Positions 1 through 7,931 of a DNA stretch of 64,000 bases are shown here, piece by piece. Source of the stretch: Palsa-883 sp963847615 (lineage in GTDB: Bacteria; Pseudomonadota; Alphaproteobacteria; Acetobacterales; Acetobacteraceae). Numbering within the stretch: position 1 is the stretch's first letter; each line of letters opens with the position of its first letter. The notes under the pieces were generated by a model, which ran no database searches, had not been told where the DNA came from, and saw nothing but the letters and a program-made list of their open reading frames with translations. Both the position numbers and the translations under genes were made by a program. The DNA lies in contig CAWKAN010000015.1 of NCBI GenBank assembly GCA_963847615.1, forward strand, positions 45,011 through 109,010, in the 5' to 3' direction.

Positions 1-466
1 GCACCGGCGGGATGCGCAGGCCCTCCTGGTAGATATGCGCGTGGCCGCGATCGGCGAAGTCGGCGTGGTGCGCCAGGTTCACCGCCCAGGCGAGCATGCG
101 TCCGCCGACGAACACCGGCTCGGCCATGACGATGTCGGGCAGGTGGGTGCCGCCGCCCTCATAGGCGTCGTTGCCGACGAACATGTCGCCCGGCCGCATC
201 TGCTCGATCGGATGGCGCCGCATGATGTGCGGGATCAGGCCGATGAAGCTGCCGAGATGCATCGGGATGTGCTCGGCCTGGCACAGCGTGTTGCCGGCGA
301 GGTCGAACAGCGCGGTGGAGCAGTCGCGGCGTTCCTTGATGTTGGTGGAGTAGGAGGCACGGATCAGCGCCTCGCCCATCTCCTCGACGATGGAGGCGAG
401 CGCGCTGCCGATCACCTCGACGGTGATGGGATCGATACCGATCCGGTTGGCGATGGTGCCGGTCAT
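1..466 (-). CDS. hyuB: Hydantoinase B / oxoprolinase family subunit, 3' end outside window
   Basis: Only the N-terminal 155 codons lie in the window; the gene runs off the left edge. From ATG at 466 the protein begins MTGTIANRIGIDPITVEVI and contains the family hallmarks SALASIVEEMGEALIRASYS, STNIKERRDCSTALFD and the motif GNDAYEGGGTHLPDI. HyuB is the partner of HyuA in ATP-dependent hydantoin or 5-oxoproline hydrolysis; the real substrate cannot be told from sequence. It lies downstream of hyuA on the same strand with a 132-bp gap that holds an inverted repeat, which is unusual because hyuA and hyuB are normally tightly coupled. Family assignment is firm, substrate unknown. Confidence 0.9.
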   Translation of the reverse strand, partial: MTGTIANRIGIDPITVEVIGSALASIVEEMGEALIRASYSTNIKERRDCSTALFDLAGNTLCQAEHIPMHLGSFIGLIPHIMRRHPIEQMRPGDMFVGNDAYEGGGTHLPDIVMAEPVFVGGRMLAWAVNLAHHADFADRGHAHIYQEGLRIPPV

Positions 467-475
467 TGGTGGTTC

Positions 476-583
476 TTCTCCCCCTCCCCTTGAGGGAGGG
501 GGGCGGGGGAGGGGGAAGTTTGGCACTGGCGGTGCCGCTGGCACCCCTCCCCCCGTCCCCCTCCCTCAAGGGGAGGGGGAGAA
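476..583. repeat. Inverted repeat between hyuA and hyuB
   Basis: Two arms of about 41 bp (476-516 and 543-583) are near-perfect reverse complements, rich in CCCCTCCCCTTGAGGGAGGG-type sequence, with a 26-bp centre. Each arm itself contains a short palindrome around CCTTGAGG. The element fills most of the hyuA-hyuB gap and would fold into a strong hairpin in RNA, so it may attenuate hyuB expression. Confidence 0.8.
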
Positions 584-598
584 CCAAAACCTGCCTCG

Positions 599-2650
599 TC
601 ATGCCGCCTCCAAAATAAGATGCAGGTAAGGCTCCACCCGTGCCACCATGCCCGGCAGCACGACGGTGGTGGCGTCCATCTGCTCGACGATCGCCGGTCC
701 GGCGATGCGGTTGCCGGCGCGCAGGCGGTCGCGATCGTAGACCGGGCAGGCGACGAAGCCGCCGGCCTCGGGCAGCCACACGTCGCGGCGCGCAATGATC
801 GCACCGGCGGCATCGGCGCCGGCGTCGGGCTGCGGCTCGAACGACGCCTTGGGCACGATCCCCGCAGCCTCGATGCGGAAGGTGACGAGCTGCACCGGAT
901 CGTCCGCGGCGACGAAGCCGTAGATCCGCTGATGCGCCGCGGCAAAACCCTCGGCCAGCGCCTCCAGCGTCGCGGGGCCGATCGGCCCGTCCGGCAGGGC
1001 GATCGGCAGTTCGTAGTTCTGGCCCGCGTAGCGCATGTCCACCGTGCGGGTGAGGCGCCTTGCCGGCGCCGCGATGCCCTCCTCGACGAACCAGGCATCG
1101 GCCTGCGCGGCGAGCGCACGGAACGCATCGGCAATGTCCGTCAGCGCGCCGGTGGACAGCGTGCACAGCCTGGTGGTGGCGAAGTCGGCGCGCAGGTCGG
1201 TCAGCAGCAGACCCATCGCGCACAGGATGCCGGGATGGCGCGGCACCAGGATGCGGCCGATGTCCAGCTCCCGCGCCAGCCGCGCCGCGTGCAGCGGCCC
1301 CGCGCCGCCGAACGCCACCAGCGTGTAGTCGCGCGGATCGTGGCCGCGCTGCACGCTGATCACGCGGATGGCGCGCGCCATGTTGGCGGTGACCACCGAA
1401 ATGATCCCCTGCGCGGTCGCCAACTTCCCCATCCCCAGCGTCGCCGCCAACCGCGCGATCGCTGCGTCCGCCAGGTCCTGGCGCACCGCCATCCGCCCGC
1501 CCAGCAGATGCCTCGGGTTCAACGTCTGCAACACGACGTTGGCATCGGTCACCGTCGGCTCGGCATTGCCCGCGGCGTAGCAGACCGGGCCCGGGTCGGC
1601 GCCGGCGCTGCGCGGGCCGACCTTCAGCAGCCCGCCGGAATCGATGCACGCGATCGATCCGCCACCGGCACCAACGGTGTGGATGTCCAGCATCGGCGCC
1701 TTGATCGGGTAGCCGTGCACGACGGCCTCGCTCGCCATGCGGCAGGCGCCGTCCTGCAGCAGCGCGACGTCGGTGCTGGTGCCGCCCATGTCGAAGGTGA
1801 TCAGATGGGAAAAACCGGCCAGCCGTCCCACCGCCTGCGCGCCGACCACGCCGGTCGAGGGGCCGGACAGCACGGTGCGCACCGGCAGCCGCGCCGCCTG
1901 CTCGAAGCCGATCACCCCGCCGTTGGACTGCGTCAGGTGCGGCGTCGCGGTCATGCCGAGCCCGGCCAGCCGATCGGCCAGGCGCGCGATGTAGCCCGCC
2001 ATCACCGGGCCGAGATAGGCGTTCACCACGGTGGTGGACAGCCGTTCGAATTCGCGGAATTCCGGCGCCACCTGGTGGGAGACGCAGGCGAAGGCCGCGG
2101 GGAACTCCTCGGCCAGGATGCGCCGCGCGGCCGCCTCGTGGTCGGTGCGGATGAAACCGTACAGGAAACAGACGGCGACCGCCTGCACGCCGGCCGCGCG
2201 CAGCCGGCGCACCGCGGCGCGGAACGCCGCCTCGTCGAGCGGGACCTCGATGCTGCCGTCGTGGCGCAGCCGCTCCGGCACGTCCAGCCGCAGGTCGCGC
2301 GGCACCAGCACCGGCGGCTTGTCGATCTGCAGGTCGTACAGCTCGGGGCGCTTCTGCCGGCCGATCTCCAGCAGGTCGCGGAACCCCGCGGTGGTGATCA
2401 GCCCGGTGCGCGCGCCGCGATGCTGGATCAGCGCGTTGGTCGCCACCGTCGTGCCGTGGCCGAAATAGCCGACCGCGGCCGGCGTGGCATCGACCTTGCC
2501 GGTGCCCTCGGTCAGACCCTCGGCGATGCCGCGCGACGGATCGTCGGGCGTGGAGGCCACCTTCCACACCGTCACCTGGCCGGTGGCGTCGTCGAACAGG
2601 CAGACATCGGTGAAGGTTCCGCCGGAATCGACGCCGACTCGCCAGGTCAT
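599..2650 (-). CDS. hyuA: Hydantoinase A / oxoprolinase family subunit
   Basis: A 683-residue protein starting MTWRVGVDSGGTFTDVCLFD, the phosphate-binding loop of the hydantoinase/oxoprolinase N-terminal domain. The middle has the ASKHA-like motifs FDMGGTSTDVALLQDG and HTVGAGGGSIACIDSGG, and the C-terminal third carries MRYAGQNYELPI. Length is normal for the single-subunit A family (about 680-700 residues). The ATG at 2650 was chosen because it begins exactly at the conserved N-terminal strand; the frame is open for 38 more codons upstream but that part is repeat-derived. With hyuB it should form an ATP-dependent amide-ring hydrolase (N-methylhydantoin, 5-oxoproline or a related ring). Confidence 0.92.
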   Translation of the reverse strand: MTWRVGVDSGGTFTDVCLFDDATGQVTVWKVASTPDDPSRGIAEGLTEGTGKVDATPAAVGYFGHGTTVATNALIQHRGARTGLITTAGFRDLLEIGRQKRPELYDLQIDKPPVLVPRDLRLDVPERLRHDGSIEVPLDEAAFRAAVRRLRAAGVQAVAVCFLYGFIRTDHEAAARRILAEEFPAAFACVSHQVAPEFREFERLSTTVVNAYLGPVMAGYIARLADRLAGLGMTATPHLTQSNGGVIGFEQAARLPVRTVLSGPSTGVVGAQAVGRLAGFSHLITFDMGGTSTDVALLQDGACRMASEAVVHGYPIKAPMLDIHTVGAGGGSIACIDSGGLLKVGPRSAGADPGPVCYAAGNAEPTVTDANVVLQTLNPRHLLGGRMAVRQDLADAAIARLAATLGMGKLATAQGIISVVTANMARAIRVISVQRGHDPRDYTLVAFGGAGPLHAARLARELDIGRILVPRHPGILCAMGLLLTDLRADFATTRLCTLSTGALTDIADAFRALAAQADAWFVEEGIAAPARRLTRTVDMRYAGQNYELPIALPDGPIGPATLEALAEGFAAAHQRIYGFVAADDPVQLVTFRIEAAGIVPKASFEPQPDAGADAAGAIIARRDVWLPEAGGFVACPVYDRDRLRAGNRIAGPAIVEQMDATTVVLPGMVARVEPYLHLILEAA

Positions 2651-2751
2651 TGCGTGCAGGGCTCCAGTGTCGGTCGCTCGATGGTCGCGGATCGGCCCGC
2701 ACCATATACCCCGTGGCGACCGCCTCGCCATGGCCGCGTCGGGGCGATGGG

Positions 2752-3076
2752 GTGAACGAAGCAAGGTCGGGGCTCCGCCCCGAACCCCGCCAGGGGGCTT
2801 TGCCCCCTGGACCCCCTACCCCCCGGGACAAGTGCCCGGGGGCAGGCGCCGGCAGCGGCCTCTGGACTCCATGACTGGGAGTGCGGGGAGGGGAAGGGGG
2901 CGTGCGGGCGTGGCGATGGTGCTGTCCGGCGCGCCGGACAGCACCATCGCCACGCCCGCACGCCCCCTTCCCCTCCCCACACTCCCAGTGAAGGGTTCCA
3001 AGGGCTCCGCCCTTGGCGGGGTTCCAAGGGGCAGCGCCCCTTGGTGGGGTCCGGGGCGAAGCCCCGGCTTGCTCCA
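2752..3076. repeat. GC-rich nested-palindrome element, copy 1
   Basis: Occupies most of the 516-bp gap between hyuA and the exporter gene. It begins with GTGAACGAAGCAAGG and continues as a chain of short hairpins (GGGGCTCCGCCCC, CCAGGGGGCTTTGCCCCCTG, CCCGGGACAAGTGCCCGGG, CCAAGGGCTCCGCCCTTGG, CCGGGGCGAAGCCCCGG), ending near GCTTGCTCCATG. At its heart, 2874-2989 is an uninterrupted palindrome with 58-bp arms, no loop and a single mismatch (C at 2884 against the partner base). No protein is convincingly encoded; long open frames here are by-products of GC content. Confidence 0.88.
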
Positions 3077-3166
3077 TGTCAAAGCCCTCGCCACGCTGCG
3101 TCCCCAGAGTGCCGGCAAGGGCGCCTGGCAACTCGGCCGGCGCCCGACGCGCTGAGGATCGGAAAC

Positions 3167-4348
3167 ATGCCGCCGACGATTGCCGTGCCGATCCCGTTCT
3201 GGCTTCCCGCCCTGCTCGGCTTTCTCATCGCCGTCGGCCCGGGCGCGACCGACATGTACCTGCCGGCCTTCCCGGCGGTCGAGGCCTCGTTCCACAGCGC
3301 CCCCGGCACCGCGCAGCTCACGCTGGCCTCCTGGTTCGCCGGCCTCGCGGTCGGCCAGATCACCCAGGGCACCGTCTCCGACCGGTTCGGCCGCCGGCTG
3401 CCGCTGATCGTCGGCACCGCGGCCTTCGCGCTGGCCTGCGTCGGCTGCGCCCTGGCGCCCTCGATCGCCTGGCTCGCCGCCTTCCGCGCGGTCTCCGCCT
3501 TCGCCGCCTCGGCCAGCATGGTGATCCCGCGCGCCGCGGTGCGCGACCTGGCGGACGGCCACGCCGCCGGCATCCTGATGTCGCGGCTGATGCTGGTGAT
3601 GGGCGCGGCGCCGATCCTTGCCCCCTCGATCGGCGGCCTGGTGCTGATGTTCGCCCAGTGGCGGATCATCTTCGTGATCCTGGCTGCCTATGGCGCCATC
3701 GCCTGCGCCCTGGTCTGGCGCTTCCTGCCGGAGACGCTGGCGCCGGCACGGCGCCAGCACCTCAAACCCGGCGACCAGGTCCGCCGCTACGGCCAGATCC
3801 TGCGCGAGCGCAGCTTCCTCACCCACGCCGCGATGGGCGGCTTCGCCAGCTTCGGCATGTTCGCCTATCTCGGCGGCTCCTCGCCGGTGTTCATCGAGGG
3901 CTTCCATCTCCCGCCTTCGATGTTCGCCCTGATCTTCGGGCTGAACTCGATCGGCCTGGTCATCGGCTCGCAGATCAACGCCAGGCTGCTGCGCCGCTAC
4001 AGCCCGTCGCAGATCCTCGCGGTGGCGCAGCGCGTGTCGCTCGGCGCCGCCGTGGTGCTGTGCGTCGTGGCCTTCGCCCGCTGGCACGTGTTGGCGCTGG
4101 TCATGGCGCCGATCTTCGTCTCGATCAGCTGCATGGGCTTCACCACCGCCAACGCCATGGTCGGCGCGCTGTCGCGCCACGCGGCGAACGCCGGTAGCGC
4201 CGCGGCGTTGCTGGGGGTGGGGCAGTACAGCCTGGGCGCCACCAGCGGCCTGCTGGTGGGCTTGCTCACCGACGGCACGCCGCGCGGCATGGCATTGCTG
4301 ATGTGCGCCGGCGCGCTGGGCTCGGTGATTGCGGAGCGGTTCCGCTAG
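3167..4348 (+). CDS. Bcr/CflA-type multidrug MFS exporter
   Basis: A 393-residue, 12-helix major facilitator. It opens with a hydrophobic helix and the Bcr/CflA signature PGATDMYLPAFPAVEASF, followed by the MFS loop motif DRFGRRLPLIVG and a second-helix signature AVSAFAASASMVIPRAAVRDL. Length and helix pattern match proton-driven drug exporters of the inner membrane. ATG at 3167 was preferred to upstream in-frame starts because the sequence before it belongs to the palindromic element. No neighbouring regulator indicates the substrate. It stands alone between the repeat and a broken amidotransferase gene. Confidence 0.88.
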   Translation: MPPTIAVPIPFWLPALLGFLIAVGPGATDMYLPAFPAVEASFHSAPGTAQLTLASWFAGLAVGQITQGTVSDRFGRRLPLIVGTAAFALACVGCALAPSIAWLAAFRAVSAFAASASMVIPRAAVRDLADGHAAGILMSRLMLVMGAAPILAPSIGGLVLMFAQWRIIFVILAAYGAIACALVWRFLPETLAPARRQHLKPGDQVRRYGQILRERSFLTHAAMGGFASFGMFAYLGGSSPVFIEGFHLPPSMFALIFGLNSIGLVIGSQINARLLRRYSPSQILAVAQRVSLGAAVVLCVVAFARWHVLALVMAPIFVSISCMGFTTANAMVGALSRHAANAGSAAALLGVGQYSLGATSGLLVGLLTDGTPRGMALLMCAGALGSVIAERFR

Positions 4349-4389
4349 CGCCATTACAGGCGGATCGAACCGCAGGAGGCTTCCGCAAG

Positions 4390-5192
4390 ATGGACGTACC
4401 CGCAACGGACATCCAAGCGACCGACATTCTGGTCGGCATTCCCGCCTGCCTGCGGGAGGTGAACGGGATGCCGCGCCACGACACGCCGGCGCGCTACGCG
4501 GCAGCGGTGCTGGGCGGGGCCAACGCCCTGCCGATCATGATCCCGCCGCTGGGCGCGGCGATGCTGCCGCGTGCTCGACCGCCTCGACGGACTGCTGATC
4601 CCCGGCAGCCCGAGCAACGTGCACCCCAGCATCTACGACGGCGGCGACAGCCAGACGCCCGAGCTGCACGATCCTGCCCGCGACGCCACCACGCTGCCGC
4701 TGATCCGCGCGGCGATCGCGCGCGGCCTGCCGGTGCTGGCGATCTGCCGCGGCATCCAGGAGCTGAACGTCGCCCTCGGCGGCACGCTGCACCAGCAGGT
4801 GCACGAACTCGACGGCAGGCTGGACCACCGCGGCGGCCCCGGCCCGATCGAGCGGCGCTACGGCCCGAAGCATCCGCATCGCGCTCAGCGGCGAGCTGGC
4901 CCGCATGCTCGGCGCCGACGCCATCATGGTGAACTCGCTGCACGGCCAGGCGATCGACCGCCTGGGCCACGGCCTGGTGGTCGAGGCGGTCGCCGAGGAC
5001 GGCACGATCGAGGCGGTCCGCGTGACCGCCGGGTCAAGCCCGGGGGCAAGCCGCGCCGGCGGCTTCGCCTGCGGGGTGCAATGGCACCCGGAATGGGGCT
5101 ATGCCGAGAATGCAGCGAGTCTGGCACTGTTCCGCGCGTTCGGCGCGGCGTGCCGGGCCTATCGCCGGGGAAGCAACAGGAAGGCGGCGTAA
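4390..5192 (+). pseudogene. Class I glutamine amidotransferase (PuuD-like), two frameshifts
   Basis: Three reading frames must be joined. Frame one from ATG 4390 gives ILVGIPACLREVNGMPRHDT; near 4570 the frame moves by one base to LDRLDGLLIPGSPSNVHPS and the nucleophile region VLAICRGIQELNVALGG (Cys in CRGIQE); near 4872 it moves again to RIALSGELARMLGADAIMVNSLHGQ and the catalytic VQWHPEWGYAEN. Together they make about 267 residues, the usual size of gamma-glutamyl-GABA hydrolase-type amidotransferases. All catalytic motifs survive, so either the gene is recently broken or the two insertions are assembly errors. It ends one base before the SDR start at 5194. Confidence 0.8.
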
Positions 5193-5193
5193 C

Positions 5194-5991
5194 ATGGATC
5201 TGAAACTGGCAGGCAAGCGGGCGCTGATCACCGGCGGCTCGAAGGGTATCGGCCGCGCCGCGGCCGAGGTGTTGGCCGACGAGGGCTGCGACGTGATCCT
5301 GGTGGCGCGCGACAAGGCGACGCTGGACGCGGCGGCTTCCGCCATCAGGGCGCGCCGGCAGGTGAACGTGCGGGTGATCCCGGCCGACCTGTCGAGCGAC
5401 GCGGCGGTGCGCAAGGTGGCGGTCGAGGCCGGCGAGATCGACATCCTGGTGAACAACGCCGGCGCCATCCCGCCGGGCGACCTGCTGACGGTGGACGACG
5501 CCACCTGGCGCCGCGCCTGGGACCTGAAGGTGTTCGGCTTCATCTCGCTGTGCCGCGCGGTCTACCCGCAGATGAAGGCGCGCGGCGCCGGGGTGATCGT
5601 CAACGTGATCGGCGCCGCCGGCGAGCAGTTTCCCCCCGCCTACATCGCCGGCGCGACCGGCAACGCCTCATTGATGGCGTTCACCCGCGCGCTGGGCAAG
5701 CAGGCCCCGGCGGACGGGCTGCGCGTGGTGGCGATCAACCCGGGCCCGGTGGAAACCGAGCGCCTGGTGATGCTGCAGAAGGAACGCGCCGCCGCCACGC
5801 TGGGCGATCCGGAACGGTGGCGCGAGCTGACCAAGGGCATGGCGTTCGGCCGCCCGGCCAAGCCGGAGGAGATCGGCTACGCGGTGGCGTTCCTGGCCAG
5901 CGAGCGGTCGGGCTACACCTCCGGCACGGTGCTGACGATCAACGGCGGCGGGATGATCGATTGGCTTGCGCCGAACAGGTCATCTGACTAG
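5194..5991 (+). CDS. Short-chain dehydrogenase/reductase lacking the active-site Lys
   Basis: A 265-residue SDR. The N-terminus shows the nucleotide-binding motif TGGSKGIG (residues 13-20), then NNAGA (87-91). At the active site the Tyr is present (Tyr150 in PPAYIAGATGNAS), but the Lys expected four residues later is Ala154. SDRs with the YIAGA pattern form a known divergent group, so dehydrogenase activity should not be assumed. The C-terminus FLASERSGYTSGTVLTINGGG is typical of classical SDRs. The start overlaps nothing and follows the broken amidotransferase by one base, suggesting a former operon. The last codons form one arm of the palindrome at 5973-6006. Confidence 0.88.
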   Translation: MDLKLAGKRALITGGSKGIGRAAAEVLADEGCDVILVARDKATLDAAASAIRARRQVNVRVIPADLSSDAAVRKVAVEAGEIDILVNNAGAIPPGDLLTVDDATWRRAWDLKVFGFISLCRAVYPQMKARGAGVIVNVIGAAGEQFPPAYIAGATGNASLMAFTRALGKQAPADGLRVVAINPGPVETERLVMLQKERAAATLGDPERWRELTKGMAFGRPAKPEEIGYAVAFLASERSGYTSGTVLTINGGGMIDWLAPNRSSD

Positions 5992-6006
5992 AGTGATGAC
6001 CTGTTC
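5973..6006. promoter_or_regulatory. Perfect 12-bp-arm palindrome before the toxin-antitoxin pair
   Basis: GAACAGGTCATC (5973-5984) is repeated as its exact reverse complement GATGACCTGTTC (5995-6006) with a 10-bp spacer that contains the SDR stop codon. It ends 12 bp before the antitoxin ATG. Phd-type antitoxins usually bind palindromes beside their own promoter, so an autoregulatory operator is the leading reading. A transcript hairpin terminating the SDR gene is the alternative, although there is no T-tract. Confidence 0.65.
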
Positions 6007-6018
6007 GAGGGGGTGGGC

Positions 6019-6276
6019 ATGCAGATCTGGCCGGTTCAGGACGCCAAGGCGCGGTTCAGCGAACTGCTGGATACCTGCCTGAAGGATGGACCGCAGGTGG
6101 TCGCCCGTCGCGGCACCGAAACGGCCGTGCTGGTTCCGATCGAGGAGTGGCGGCGATTGCAGCACGCCGCCCGCCCGACGCTGAAAGAACTGCTGCTGGC
6201 CGACGCGCCGCGCGGGGACATCCCCCTGCCGCCACGCGGCCGATCGCGCCGGCGGTCGCCGCCCAGCTTCGACTGA
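6019..6276 (+). CDS. Phd/YefM-type antitoxin
   Basis: An 85-residue protein with the Phd/YefM fold signature at the N-terminus: WPVQDAKARFSELLDTC followed by GPQVVARRGTETAVLVPIEEWRRL. This is the DNA-binding and dimerisation half. The Arg/Pro-rich C-terminus (PPRGRSRRRSPPSFD) should be the disordered toxin-binding tail. ATG 6019 follows the Shine-Dalgarno-like GAGGGGG; a GTG two codons earlier is possible. Only seven bases separate it from the PIN-domain toxin, the classic antitoxin-first arrangement. Confidence 0.88.
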   Translation: MQIWPVQDAKARFSELLDTCLKDGPQVVARRGTETAVLVPIEEWRRLQHAARPTLKELLLADAPRGDIPLPPRGRSRRRSPPSFD

Positions 6277-6283
6277 CCGGCGC

Positions 6284-6691
6284 GTGTATCTGCTCGACAC
6301 CAACGTCGTCTCCGAACTCCGCCGCGCCCGCCCACACGGCGCCGTGCTCGCCTGGCTGCGGGCAGCGGACGATGCCAATCTGCACCTGTCTGCCGTGACG
6401 ATCGGCGAGCTTCAGGCCGGCGTCGAGCTCACCCTGGCACAGGACATTGCCAAGGCGGCCGAGATCGGGGCGTGGATCGATCTGGTTGCTGCCAGCCATA
6501 ACGTGCTGCCAATGGACGCAAGGGCGTTTCGTTGCTGGGCGCGACTGATGCGCGGACGGTCCGATCAACTGATCGAGGACGCCATGATCGCGGCCACCGC
6601 GATTGTCCACAACCTGATCGTCGTCACCCACAACTTGCGCGACTTCGCACCGTTCGACGTGCGCACGTTCGATCCGTTCGTCGCGCGCTGA
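6284..6691 (+). CDS. VapC-type PIN-domain toxin (ribonuclease)
   Basis: A 135-residue PIN protein beginning MYLLDTNVVSELRRARP. The metal-binding acidic residues are visible: Asp5, Glu42 in TIGELQAGV, and Asp99 in LIEDAMIAATA, with the C-terminal strand IVVTHNLRDF. These are the features of VapC/FitB-type endoribonucleases. The start is a GTG at 6284, the first possible start before the conserved LLDTN strand. It is translationally coupled to the antitoxin. The target RNA cannot be inferred. Confidence 0.9.
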   Translation: MYLLDTNVVSELRRARPHGAVLAWLRAADDANLHLSAVTIGELQAGVELTLAQDIAKAAEIGAWIDLVAASHNVLPMDARAFRCWARLMRGRSDQLIEDAMIAATAIVHNLIVVTHNLRDFAPFDVRTFDPFVAR

Positions 6692-6715
6692 TCCTGCCCC
6701 GCGCGCCGGCCAGCA

Positions 6716-7783
6716 TCACTGCACCGGCGTCGCATCCTTGAACCGCGGGATCACGTCCTCGCACAACAGTTGCAACGACGTCATCATCCGCGCGCGCGGG
6801 ATCTGCCCGCCGCAGTTCATCTCGGCCAGAATGCCATCCAGCCCCAGCTCGGCGCGGAGCGCGGTCAACCGCTCCTCCACCTGGTCCGGCGTGCCGACGA
6901 TGATCTTGTTGCGCAGCGCCTCGGCATAATCGATCGACTGCAATTTCTGTCCGCGCGCGGACCGGTTCTCGATCGCCCGCGCCCCCGCCGAGGTCGCCGA
7001 CTGCTCGATCCGTTGGCCCAGGACGCGATAGAAATGCATCAGGCTGGCTTCCGGCTCGGATCGCGCCCGCTCCGCCGTCTCCGCCAGGTAGACCGGCACG
7101 CGCAGGAACACCTGGCCCCGCCCGGGATGGCCAGCCGCCGACCAGGCCTCGCGATAGGCACGGATCTGCGGACCCAGCTCCGACAGGTCGCCCAGCCGCG
7201 TCGCACAGAAGATCGGATAGCCCAACGCGCCGATCACCGCATAGGTGTCGGGGCTGGTCGCCGCGATGCGGATCTCCGGAAACGGGGTCTGATACGGCTT
7301 CGGCACCAGGCAGACATTGTCGAACCTGTAGTATTCGCCGGAAAAACTGAATTGCTCGTTGGTAAACGAGCGGTGCAGGATCTCCAGCACCTCGGCAAAC
7401 CGCTCGCGGCTTTCCGCATAGGAAACGCCATACGCCTCGTAGGTGCGCGCAAACCCGCTGCGCCCGACCCCCATGATCAGCCGCCCATGGCTGATGTGAT
7501 CGACCGTGGCGACCTCCTCGGCCAGGCGCAGCGGATGGCACAGCGGCAACACCTGCACCGCGATGCCGAGCTTCATCCGCGTCGTGCGCGCGGCAATCGC
7601 CGCCGCGATGGTCAGCGGCGCCGCCAGCACCGAGCGCGACGGATCGACGTGCAGCTCGGCCAGCCACATCACGTCGAGGCCCCAGCGCTCGGCGGCATCG
7701 ACCTCCTCGAACCCGTTGGCAAAGGTCTCGGCCTCGCTCTGCCCGGGCGCGCGGGCGAACTCGTGAAACATGCCGAATTCCAT
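6716..7783 (-). CDS. LLM-class flavin-dependent oxidoreductase
   Basis: A 355-residue bacterial luciferase-like TIM-barrel protein. It starts MEFGMFHEFARAPGQSEAE, then shows WGLDVMWLAELHVDP, the family segment RLAEEVATVDHISHGRLIMGVGRS and a long helical C-terminus. Such enzymes use reduced FMN or F420 to oxidise small organics; the substrate is not predictable here. It is transcribed convergently to the toxin gene, whose stop lies 24 bp away. The start ATG is followed upstream by GGGGGAGA, an adequate ribosome site. Confidence 0.88.
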   Translation of the reverse strand: MEFGMFHEFARAPGQSEAETFANGFEEVDAAERWGLDVMWLAELHVDPSRSVLAAPLTIAAAIAARTTRMKLGIAVQVLPLCHPLRLAEEVATVDHISHGRLIMGVGRSGFARTYEAYGVSYAESRERFAEVLEILHRSFTNEQFSFSGEYYRFDNVCLVPKPYQTPFPEIRIAATSPDTYAVIGALGYPIFCATRLGDLSELGPQIRAYREAWSAAGHPGRGQVFLRVPVYLAETAERARSEPEASLMHFYRVLGQRIEQSATSAGARAIENRSARGQKLQSIDYAEALRNKIIVGTPDQVEERLTALRAELGLDGILAEMNCGGQIPRARMMTSLQLLCEDVIPRFKDATPVQ

Positions 7784-7869
7784 CGTCCGTCTCCCCCCAG
7801 GGCGCCGGCTGCGCGGCGCGTCCCGGCCAGCGTAGAGACGAACATGCTTGCGTCAATCCGGCGCCGGCA

Positions 7870-7931
7870 CGGTGCGCGGGGCGGCGTTTGAACGAAGCAA
7901 CGGTGCGCGGGGCGGCGTTTGAACGAAGCAA
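7870..7931. repeat. 31-bp direct tandem duplication
   Basis: Two exact, adjacent copies of a 31-bp unit (7870-7900 and 7901-7931) beginning CGGTGCGCGGGGCGGCG and ending AACGAAGCAA. The unit's end is the terminus of the palindromic element that follows, so the duplication is probably a slippage or insertion scar at the element boundary. Confidence 0.9.

Noticed and set aside
159..3131. Very long open frames opposite hyuA, including one of 990 codons
   Set aside because: They are antisense shadows created by high GC at third positions; composition is Arg/Ala/His-rich without motifs, and hyuA itself is clearly coding.
6013..6018. GTG two codons upstream as antitoxin start
   Set aside because: The ATG at 6019 fits the family N-terminus and the distance from GAGGGGG better.
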